A DNA stretch of 28,156 nt from M55B118 sp964501715 (GTDB lineage: Bacteria; Bacillota_I; Bacilli_A; Izemoplasmatales; Izemoplasmataceae), in contig CAZCTR010000017.1 of NCBI GenBank assembly GCA_964501715.1, forward strand, positions 1 to 28,156, read 5' to 3'. Shown here in pieces: positions 22,471-28,156 of this stretch (positions within the stretch are counted from its first letter, which is position 1; each line of letters starts with the position of its first letter). Made by a program: the position numbers and the translations under genes. A model generated the notes under the pieces. That model saw nothing but the letters and a program-made list of their open reading frames with translations. It made no database searches and was not told the origin of the DNA.

Positions 22471-22499
22471 ATAATAGCACGAATTAGGGGTTTTGTCAA
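22471..22499 (-). promoter_or_regulatory. Promoter of the DUF975 gene
   Basis: TTGACA (22494-22499) and TATTAT (22471-22476) on minus, spacer 17, with an extended TGC. The leader holds CC-A-TTGTC-GAGA-GACAA-C-GG (22446-22465), a hairpin with a GAGA loop, before the GGGAGG ribosome site. Confidence 0.7.
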
Positions 22500-22504
22500 A
22501 ATCT

Positions 22505-22536
22505 GCCAATTGTAAAAGGCCCCGGAAGACGCTTGA
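22505..22536 (-). terminator. Weak terminator after the M29 aminopeptidase gene
   Basis: On minus AGGCC pairs with GGCCT over a long interior and is followed by TTTTA. The stem is short, so this may be an incomplete terminator. Confidence 0.35.
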
Positions 22537-22546
22537 TCAGGCCTCG

Positions 22547-23788
22547 CTATAGATCAGTGAACTCGCTTGTGAATGTCCCTTCACGCATGATAGGCACTTC
22601 CTCTCCATCCTCTTTCACGCCGGTGATTTCCAGTTTCTTTGAGCCGACCATGAAATCGATATGGACATGGCTGCGGTTAATGCCGTGTGCATGCGCGAGC
22701 TTTTTCGCATCCTTCTCCTTTGATTCGTTTCTCACGGACTTGAGATACGCATTGCCGAAGGCGAAATGGCAGCTCGCATTCTCATCGAGCAGAGTGTGAT
22801 AATAAAGAGTGCCCTTCGAGGCGACCGGAGAGGTCTCCTCAACGAGCGCCACCTCACCAAGGAAGGCTGCGCCCTCATCAACGCCGAGGATCTTTTCCAG
22901 TGCCGAGCGGTCCGAGGTCTCCATCTGGTCCACCTTTCCATCCTTGAACGTGAGCGTGAAAGGTTCTATCGTGGTGCCCCGGACATTCAATGGTTTTGTG
23001 ACGACGAGGGTCCCGTTCACCCCGTGTTTTTTTGGTGCGGTGAAAATCTCCTCAGTGGGCATGTTTGGGACGAAGACATCATTGCCTTTCTTCTGCGCCC
23101 CGGAAACCCAACGGTGGGCATCGGGCAGTTCGACCTCGAGATCCGTGCCTCCGCCTTTGTATATGAGTTTCTTGAAAGCGTAGGCATTGAGTGCCTGACG
23201 TTTATTCTCAAGACGGTTCAAATGGTCGGTCCAGGCCTTTATGGGCTTCTCCTGATCGAGGCGCATGATGGCGACGAGGTCCTCGTGAAGCTGCATGAGC
23301 GCGTCGGATGATTCCATGTCGGGATAGACCTTCCGGGCCCACTCATACCCCGGAAAAGGGGCAACACTCCATTTGAGGGTCCTGAGTATCTTCTCCTGGA
23401 ACGGTCTGGTTTTCGGAGTCATGGCTTTCTGCGCAGTCTGGACTCGCTTTTGATCGACGCCTCTCATGAGGTCGGGGAAGCTGGTCGAGACGGTGAGGAA
23501 GGCCGCTTTCCTGTTCGTGAGCTCCTTCAGTCTGTAAAGGATGTGTTCGGGCACATCCTTCAGGACGTCCTCGTTCGCATACTGATAGGCCATGCGGGAA
23601 AGGTAGGGGTCGTTGTAGTTCACATGGACGGTGCCGCTCTTGAAGGTCCTGTAGGCTTCGCGGGTGAGAATCCGCACGAAGTTCACAGCCGTGACGGGAG
23701 CGTTTATGACAAGTTCCTCGTTCTCTTTGAGCGCAAGCCCGCGAAGAAGCACGAGCCGGGCGTATTGGATCATCATTTTCTCGTTCAT
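22547..23788 (-). CDS. M29-family aminopeptidase (AmpS/PepS type)
   Basis: 413-residue thermophilic-type metallo-aminopeptidase. Family motifs in the C-terminal half are clear: FVPNMPTEEIFTAP, GVDEGAAFLGEVALV, LYYHTLLDENASCHFAFG and SHVHIDFMVGS, which carry the Glu/His/Asp metal ligands. Length matches the family's 400-415. The ATG overlaps the stop of the DUF697 gene (ATGA), with AGGA upstream, so it is the last gene of the GNAT-DUF697-M29 cluster. It is the third peptidase in the window. Confidence 0.9.
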   Translation of the reverse strand: MNEKMMIQYARLVLLRGLALKENEELVINAPVTAVNFVRILTREAYRTFKSGTVHVNYNDPYLSRMAYQYANEDVLKDVPEHILYRLKELTNRKAAFLTVSTSFPDLMRGVDQKRVQTAQKAMTPKTRPFQEKILRTLKWSVAPFPGYEWARKVYPDMESSDALMQLHEDLVAIMRLDQEKPIKAWTDHLNRLENKRQALNAYAFKKLIYKGGGTDLEVELPDAHRWVSGAQKKGNDVFVPNMPTEEIFTAPKKHGVNGTLVVTKPLNVRGTTIEPFTLTFKDGKVDQMETSDRSALEKILGVDEGAAFLGEVALVEETSPVASKGTLYYHTLLDENASCHFAFGNAYLKSVRNESKEKDAKKLAHAHGINRSHVHIDFMVGSKKLEITGVKEDGEEVPIMREGTFTSEFTDL

Positions 23789-24720
23789 CGGGTTTCAGTT
23801 CCTTTCTGTGTGAAGGGTTTCCACGTGAATGGCTTCGCCATGAAGCTCATGACGTTTTTCGGGAAGGACGCTAGGCCTTCGCTGACAATCGAAGGCATCA
23901 GCCGGAAGGATTCCTTGAAGGCGGCGAGCCTGATTTCACGTGGGTTTTTAAGCTGGTTCTCCTGAAAAAGGTACCTGCGGGTGACGATGCCGATCCTCGC
24001 GGTCAACATCCCGTTCGAGATGCCTTGGAAGACGGAATTGGTCATCGACCTTACTACAGGGATATCCTTGATGGTCTCGCCTACCCTTGAGGGCAAGGCC
24101 TCGTTGATGTCGACATCTTCGAGTCCTTCGGCGACCATCGCGATGATAGCGACACTGATGGATAGTTTGGCCAGTCGCACGTAACCGGGCCTGAAGCCGC
24201 TTCTTTCCACAATCGCCTTGATCATGCGGAAATTGGTGAAGATTACCGCCAGCATGTCGAGGTTTCCGTTCTGGCTGATCGCAGTGGTCACAAGCGCCGT
24301 TTTCGCATAGCGTTTGATGATACCGTCCACATCGTCCTTGATGGAGCCTTCGAAGACACCTTTAAGCGCGACTTCCAAGTCCTCTTCATGATGGAGCGCC
24401 ATCTTGAGGCGGTTCCGCTCACCTTCGGTGATGTGCTTGCTTTTGAGGACGGTCTTGGCCGAACGTTTGTAGACGCGTCTGTTCTTCTCTTCGTCATCAA
24501 GCGCCTCAATCTGGAATGTCGGTGCGACCAGGATGATGCGAAGCGGATTCAGCACCAGGATGAAAAACAGCAAGAGTGCCACGCCGTAGAAACTGTACTC
24601 CGCATAGGGATTGAATCCCCTCAGCCTCTCTCCGACATTGATGACATGGCTTACGAGGATGAACAGGAAAACAATGAAGAGTCCGATTCCGATCATGATA
24701 TAAAAGGTCTTGCGTTTCAT
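23785..24720 (-). CDS. DUF697 (YcjF-like) membrane protein
   Basis: 311 residues: two N-terminal membrane segments (about 6-26 and 45-66), a charged cytoplasmic section (70-120), and a C-terminal hydrophobic domain with NGNLDMLAVIFTNFRMIKAI and SGFRPGYVRLAKL, the pattern of DUF697 (YcjF and its GTPase-associated relatives). DUF697 proteins are often linked to small GTPases, but no GTPase gene lies here. AGGAGG is six bases before the ATG. The gene sits ten bases after the GNAT gene and overlaps the M29 gene. Function unknown. Confidence 0.72.
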   Translation of the reverse strand: MKRKTFYIMIGIGLFIVFLFILVSHVINVGERLRGFNPYAEYSFYGVALLLFFILVLNPLRIILVAPTFQIEALDDEEKNRRVYKRSAKTVLKSKHITEGERNRLKMALHHEEDLEVALKGVFEGSIKDDVDGIIKRYAKTALVTTAISQNGNLDMLAVIFTNFRMIKAIVERSGFRPGYVRLAKLSISVAIIAMVAEGLEDVDINEALPSRVGETIKDIPVVRSMTNSVFQGISNGMLTARIGIVTRRYLFQENQLKNPREIRLAAFKESFRLMPSIVSEGLASFPKNVMSFMAKPFTWKPFTQKGTETR

Positions 24721-24730
24721 AGTGCCCCTC

Positions 24731-25138
24731 CTAATCGAACCTTACGAATGAGGTAAGGCCCTTTTCGCTGACTTCTTTGAAGCCGAAACGTCGATAGAGC
24801 GCATGTGCGCCATGCGCATCCTTGTCCGTCAGAAGGATTTTCTGGCGGACGTGTTCATAGCGTTTGAGCGTAAATTCCATAAGCTGCGCCCCTACCCCCT
24901 TTCTCAGGTGGTCTGGGTGCACAAGGATGTCCTGGATATAAAGGATGTGGGCATCATCACTCATGGCGCGCACGAGACCGATGAGCATCCCTTCTTCATA
25001 GGCACCATAGACAGCGCTGGAATTTTCAAACATCCGTTTGAAAGCTCCCATATCCTTGAGATATGCATCCCAATGGTTGTCACGATAAAGATTTTTCAAT
25101 GCTTCGATGTCGAATGTCTTCATGTATTGGATGTCCAT
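24731..25138 (-). CDS. GNAT-family N-acetyltransferase
   Basis: 135 residues of the Gcn5-related fold, using acetyl-CoA. The acetyl-CoA loop (motif A) is ILVHPDHLRKGVGAQLM, with the R-x-x-G-x-G/A pattern, and the C-terminal ALYRRFGFKEV is the usual motif B ending. The first strand IQYMKTFDIEALKNLYR is also typical. ATG 25138 is preferred; a TTG at 25159 has no better ribosome site. First gene of the GNAT-DUF697-M29 cluster. The substrate is not predictable. Confidence 0.85.
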   Translation of the reverse strand: MDIQYMKTFDIEALKNLYRDNHWDAYLKDMGAFKRMFENSSAVYGAYEEGMLIGLVRAMSDDAHILYIQDILVHPDHLRKGVGAQLMEFTLKRYEHVRQKILLTDKDAHGAHALYRRFGFKEVSEKGLTSFVRFD

Positions 25139-25180
25139 GGTTCCATCTCTTTTCTTCAATGATAGTCTCTATTCATACTT

Positions 25181-25186
25181 ATTGTA
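25181..25186 (-). promoter_or_regulatory. Putative extended -10 promoter of the GNAT cluster
   Basis: TACAAT on minus preceded by TGA, about 36 bases before the GNAT start; the -35 is weak. The rest of the interval 25187-25404 shows no gene, RNA or repeat that I can recognise. Confidence 0.4.
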
Positions 25187-25404
25187 TCAAATAAAGGCCA
25201 TGTGCACCATCCGTCATTTCATTTATCGCATGGACGGCATTGTTTTGAACCCTCATTCAAGGTCCATGAAAGCATGCACGCTTTATTTTGAAATCGGCTG
25301 TCCGGATTCGACGTGATTCTGTATAAGCATTGTTCACGAAGAAACCCACACGAACTATCAATGAGTGCTGATGCGAAATGTGAAAAGCATAAAGAAGCGT
25401 CATG

Positions 25405-25442
25405 TTAAGAAATGGTTAAGTTTCCAAAAGTTAGGGTTAAAT
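25405..25442 (+). promoter_or_regulatory. PhoP-box-like direct repeats
   Basis: TTAAGA (25405-25410) and TTAAGT (25416-25421) are exactly 11 bases apart, the period of PhoP half-sites (TTAACA-like) in Bacillota; TTAGGG and TTAAAT (25431-25442) follow with looser spacing. They lie upstream of an OmpR-type response regulator, as in phosphate regulons. Confidence 0.4.
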
Positions 25443-25467
25443 ATACTGTCCCATTCTTACATTGTGA

Positions 25468-25473
25468 TAGAAT
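25468..25473 (+). promoter_or_regulatory. Extended -10 promoter of the response regulator
   Basis: TAGAAT preceded by TGA on plus, 37 bases before the TTG start. No good -35 is seen, as expected for an activator-dependent promoter. Confidence 0.5.
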
Positions 25474-25509
25474 ACAGGTGTAATCATTCTTGTATAGGAT
25501 ATGTGACCC

Positions 25510-25609
25510 TTGGCCAAAATTCTTGTCGTCGAAGATGGACTGAGCATTCAGAAGATGATTGAGTATGGATGACGACCGCAGCCGCGATACCGGAGGCAGT
25601 GGTCTAGGG
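25510..25609 (+). CDS. Response regulator receiver domain, N-terminal fragment cut by the assembly gap
   Basis: From TTG (25510) the frame reads (M)AKILVVEDGLSIQKMIEYG, the start of an OmpR/PhoP-type receiver, where VVED carries the acidic metal-binding residues. An in-frame TGA at 25570-25572 and unrelated-looking sequence to 25609 follow, directly before the Ns. The second acidic residue is replaced by Gly (GGA). I read this as low-quality or chimeric contig-end sequence, not biology. AGGA lies ten bases before the start. The PhoP-like repeats upstream suggest a PhoP orthologue, but only 20 codons are visible. Confidence 0.6.
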
Positions 25610-25709
25610 NNNNNNNNNNNNNNNNNNNNNNNNNNNNNNNNNNNNNNNNNNNNNNNNNNNNNNNNNNNNNNNNNNNNNNNNNNNNNNNNNNNNNNNNNNN
25701 NNNNNNNNN
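25610..25709. other. Assembly gap (100 Ns)
   Basis: Exactly 100 unknown bases, the conventional length for a gap of unknown size. The true distance and content between the response regulator and the ArsC-like fragment are unknown. Confidence 0.99.
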
Positions 25710-25975
25710 CACTGATCCTTAAGACCTATGACTACGACATGGAGAAGGCCCAATACAACAAGACGCTCGATGCGCTTCCAAGCGCCATCGATGTCCTTGT
25801 GACCATGGGCTGCAACGTCGAATGTCCCTACGTTCCCTGCAAGCACAGGGAAGACTGGAACCTGGACGACCCCACAGGAAAAGGCGAAGAAGCTTTCAAG
25901 AAGACCTTGTCCTTGATTCAATCCAAGATGAAGAATCTCAGGAAAAGGATCGAAGCCGGAGAGATAGCGCTTTGA
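25710..25975 (+). CDS. Arsenate reductase / low-molecular-weight phosphatase-like protein, C-terminal part
   Basis: The last 87 codons of a protein whose start is lost in the gap. VLVTMGCNVECPYVPCKH and DWNLDDPTGKGEE match the C-terminal half of the LMW protein-tyrosine-phosphatase/ArsC fold, where the DP aspartate is the general acid and the Cys residues match the thioredoxin-coupled reductase branch. The P-loop C-x5-R end is missing. A strong terminator follows 54 bases later. It could act on arsenate or on a phosphoprotein; proximity to a PhoP-like regulator leaves both open. Confidence 0.72.
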
Positions 25976-26028
25976 AGAATCCTCTCTTCAAGAGCGTTTC
26001 AGACTGTTGCCAATCACCACTTATGTGA

Positions 26029-26068
26029 AAGCCACAATCTCGATATGACCAGATTGTGGCTTTTTTTT
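26029..26068 (+). terminator. Intrinsic terminator after the ArsC-like gene
   Basis: GCCACAATCT (26031-26040) pairs perfectly with AGATTGTGGC (26051-26060) and is followed by eight T. Confidence 0.9.
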
Positions 26069-26170
26069 GAAACAGTCAGTAGACCATGATATTGATGCAT
26101 GGTGGTCCATCCGGTCCAGTTTGTTCAATCTTGTTTTCTACCCTTAAAGAGAGAGCACCAAAAGCCTTTA

Positions 26171-26199
26171 TTGAAGGTGAGTATGCTTTTTGATATAAT
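26171..26199 (+). promoter_or_regulatory. Promoter of the small membrane protein gene
   Basis: TTGAAG (26171-26176) and perfect TATAAT (26194-26199) with a 17-base spacer. The rest of 26069-26170 holds nothing I recognise. Confidence 0.75.
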
Positions 26200-26221
26200 C
26201 TTATTATAAAGGGGGGTCCGC

Positions 26222-26659
26222 ATGACACATAGACGTTGGAACAACTTCAAGATTCCGTTGCTGATCGGATTGGTGGGCCAAGTGTTATTTTTGTCATCTT
26301 ATACATTCGGGCTGCTAAAAACCGTATACGATATCGCTTTCGGAGATCCTGACAGTGAAACTCGGGCTTTTTCCATTTTAGCCGGCATTGGGATGCTTTT
26401 TGTCGCATTGGTTGTCCTCGTATTGTTTGTGATTAGCATCAAGTATTATCGAAGACTGATCATTGAAGGGACCGCTTTGAAAACGGCCTCCGAAGCATTT
26501 AAATTCCATCTGGGCTATGGAGTGGTCTTTAGCTTTTTGTTCCACCCTAGATTCACCTCTACTGAAGGATTGGTCCTAACTTCTGTCATGCCTATTATCA
26601 TGATCGTGATTCCCTATCTGTTCGTTGGAATCACGGGCCTTGCCTTTAATAAGAAGTGA
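26222..26659 (+). CDS. Four-TM membrane protein, unknown function
   Basis: 145 residues with four hydrophobic segments (about 11-31, 47-71, 93-108 and 118-140), a basic N-terminus (THRRWNN) and a short lysine-rich C-terminus. No family is recognised. GGGGGG lies shortly before the ATG and the gene has its own consensus promoter. It is more A/T-rich than the flanking genes and lies isolated between two terminators, which could mean recent arrival, although hydrophobic coding alone shifts composition. Confidence 0.7.
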   Translation: MTHRRWNNFKIPLLIGLVGQVLFLSSYTFGLLKTVYDIAFGDPDSETRAFSILAGIGMLFVALVVLVLFVISIKYYRRLIIEGTALKTASEAFKFHLGYGVVFSFLFHPRFTSTEGLVLTSVMPIIMIVIPYLFVGITGLAFNKK

Positions 26660-26719
26660 GGTTTATAAGCATCAGGTATTAACTGATTTCTTGCTTGCAG
26701 CTATTAATCTTGTCTCAAA

Positions 26720-26750
26720 AAAAGGACCTTCCGATTTTGGAAGGTCCCTT
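26720..26750. terminator. Bidirectional terminator between the membrane protein and the iron ABC genes
   Basis: GGACCTTCC (26724-26732) pairs perfectly with GGAAGGTCC (26739-26747) around GATTTT. The minus transcript runs into seven T, the plus transcript into CTTT. Confidence 0.85.
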
Positions 26751-26764
26751 TCAATACTCTAACA

Positions 26765-26786
26765 CGCCCTCTTTGAGGGCGTTTTT
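26765..26786 (+). terminator. Second terminator hairpin
   Basis: CGCCCTC pairs with GAGGGCG around TTT, followed by TTTTT. It touches the stop codon of the convergent ABC ATPase gene. Confidence 0.75.
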
Positions 26787-27441
26787 ACATATGGGGATGG
26801 AGTGTTCCTTCATCAATGCTGTAAATTGCATGGGCAATCGCCGAAGCGTCCCTGCGATCATGGGTCACAAGGATGGTCGTGGTCCGGCTTGCCCTTAGTA
26901 TCTCCGCAAGTTCGCCGCGTACGCGGTCCTTGAGCGTCTCATCCAGATTCGAGAAAGGTTCATCGAGCAGCAACACCTCAGGTTCGGGTGCGAGCGCACG
27001 GGCCAGGGCGACACGCTGTCTTTGGCCTCCGGAGAGTTCGTGGGGATAACTTTTTCGTTTGGTTGAAAGCCCGACCAGCTCAAGCATGGCCTTGACACGT
27101 GCATCCTTGTGTTTTTTGGAAGACCCCTTGAGGCCGAATGCGATGTTCGCTTCGACATTCAGATGCGGAAATAGCGCATAGGATTGAAACACCATGCCGA
27201 CTTTACGCTTCTGAGGCGGCAAGGCGTTAAACGCATTGACCCAGGGCACACCATCCACACGGATGGTCCCCTTCTCGGGCATCTCAAGACCACTTAGAAG
27301 CCGCAGCAGGGTGCTTTTACCACTGCCACTCTGCCCGAGTATCGCCACAATCTCCCCTGGAGAGAGCGTAAAGGAGACATCTTTCAAGACGGTATCCGTT
27401 TTCTTATAACTGAAGGCGAGCCCTTCAATCTCTACGTGCAT
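26785..27441 (-). CDS. ABC transporter ATPase, Fe3+/polyamine (FbpC/PotA) type
   Basis: 218-residue ATPase energising an importer: Walker A GQSGSGKST (36-44), Q-loop MVFQSYALFPH, signature LSGGQRQR (136-143), Walker B LLLDEP (157-162) and switch His in VTHDRRDA. The wording is that of ferric-iron, spermidine or sulfate importers, but the protein ends where the ATPase core ends and lacks the regulatory TOBE/MOP domain (FbpC is usually near 350). GGAGG is eight bases before the ATG. The stop of the upstream permease gene lies 17 bases inside it. Confidence 0.85.
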   Translation of the reverse strand: MHVEIEGLAFSYKKTDTVLKDVSFTLSPGEIVAILGQSGSGKSTLLRLLSGLEMPEKGTIRVDGVPWVNAFNALPPQKRKVGMVFQSYALFPHLNVEANIAFGLKGSSKKHKDARVKAMLELVGLSTKRKSYPHELSGGQRQRVALARALAPEPEVLLLDEPFSNLDETLKDRVRGELAEILRASRTTTILVTHDRRDASAIAHAIYSIDEGTLHPHM

Positions 27442-28156
27442 AGGACCACCCTCCTTTTTTCTTGCGGTGGGTGAGTGCGTAGATCAGCGCACTCGAAATA
27501 AGGATAAGAATCAGACTCGGAATCGCCGTTTCCTGGATCATTTCCTCACGGGCGTACCTGTGTACCGTCGTCGCAAGGGTATCGTAATTGCTGGGACGGA
27601 GGATAAATGTCAGTGGGAGTTATTTGAAGATGTCGATGAAGACAATGACGAAAGCGCTCAGGACACCGCCCTTGATCAGGGGGATATCCACCTTGAAGAG
27701 TGTGTAGAGCCTGGAACGTCCCATGGTGTGGGAGGCTTCCGTATACTGCTCTCCGATTTTCTCATACGCGGATTCGAGACTGCCGAAGGCGATGGCCATG
27801 AAACGGACCACGTACGCAAAACCCAGCATGACAAGCGTCTGAGTCAAAAAGAGGGTGCTTCCGCTTCTGAATGACGCCGTGGCGCGGTCGACATCCAAAA
27901 AGAAAAGCATGACCGCAATGGCGATGACCGCTCCGGGAATCGCATACCCAAGCGAGGTGAGCCTTAGGACAAGCCTTCGGACAGTACCGCTTCTACCGCG
28001 GTTGAAGTTCACAATCATAAGGGCGATGAACACCGTCAGCAATGTTGCGACAAGCGCAATCGACAACGCATTGATGCTTGTATAGACGATGGAGAGGTCA
28101 AACGAGTCCTTCGTGAGCCACCCGTAGTAAAGCAGTTGTAAAAGAGGAATCAGGAA
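27425..28156 (-). pseudogene. FbpB-type ferric ABC permease gene interrupted by an in-frame TAA
   Basis: The frame is open from the window edge (5' end outside) to a TAA at 27620-27622, then remains open for 64 more codons to a TGA at 27425-27427. The upstream part is a classic importer permease with the EAA loop (EASHTMGRSRLYTLFKVDIPLI region) and ends ...IVFIDIFK. After the stop the same frame continues LPLTFILRPSNYDTLATTV, exactly the sequence that follows FKE in FbpB proteins (consensus KELPxTxxLRP). So the stop replaces the conserved Glu, a single GAA to TAA change, with no frameshift. It may be a real nonsense mutation, a strain variant or a base-call error. Confidence 0.8.

Noticed and set aside
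25163..25404. tRNA or other RNA gene in the gene-poor stretch before the response regulator
   Set aside because: No cloverleaf, strong stem or CCA-end pattern seen; small open frames here lack ribosome sites.
25559..25975. A single frame spanning the Ns
   Set aside because: The gap size is arbitrary, so continuity through it is meaningless; the two sides encode unrelated proteins.
1..28156. CRISPR arrays, insertion sequences, phage genes or attachment sites
   Set aside because: No spaced direct repeats, transposase or integrase pattern found on either strand.

Overview
This is one bacterial chromosomal segment of about 28 kb, roughly half G+C by eye. Promoters are sigma-A type (TTGACA / TATAAT, often with an extended TGn before the -10), Shine-Dalgarno sites are strong (AGGAGG), UGA is an ordinary stop and UGG encodes Trp, so the code is the standard bacterial one. 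The infC-rpmI-rplT order with an AUU-initiated infC behind a leader terminator, together with Fur/PerR, MarR, ABC-F, DUF975, DUF308-like and M42/M29 peptidase genes, points to a Bacillota-type organism. A wall-less or near-mollicute lineage is possible but unproven. A run of exactly 100 Ns shows that this is a scaffolded draft assembly.

Layout, mostly on the minus strand. (1) 1-4553: a PerR/Fur-like regulator; a unit running marR, six-TM protein, M42 peptidase, rsmD, coaD; and a second six-TM gene with its own promoter. (2) 4643-4830: a gene-free stretch encoding a strongly folded RNA with its own promoter and terminator and no family I can name. (3) 4940-8145: an ABC-F ATPase downstream of the infC-rpmI-rplT translation operon; L20 carries an unusual Rho_N/SAP-like tail and infC starts at AUU behind an attenuator. 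(4) 8173-12885: glmS, glmM and glmU, the whole route from fructose-6-phosphate to UDP-GlcNAc, with a terminator in the glmS leader. (5) 12908-15735: four overlapping genes (secreted beta-rich protein, anchored extracytoplasmic protein, small ABC ATPase, ABC permease), the best candidate here for an uncharacterised system. (6) 15854-20398: nadD, nadE, mnmA and a patatin-like lipase. (7) 20688-25138: a second M42 peptidase on plus, then DUF975, and a GNAT - DUF697 - M29 aminopeptidase cluster on minus. (8) 25405-28156: the first codons of a response regulator behind PhoP-box-like repeats, the assembly gap, the C-terminal end of an ArsC/LMW-phosphatase-like protein, a small membrane protein, and an Fe3+-type ABC transporter whose permease gene is cut by one in-frame TAA.

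Taken together the window is mainly housekeeping (CoA, NAD and UDP-GlcNAc synthesis, ribosome, tRNA thiolation, rRNA methylation) plus peptide scavenging by three metallopeptidases, with accessory islands in regions 2, 5 and 8.
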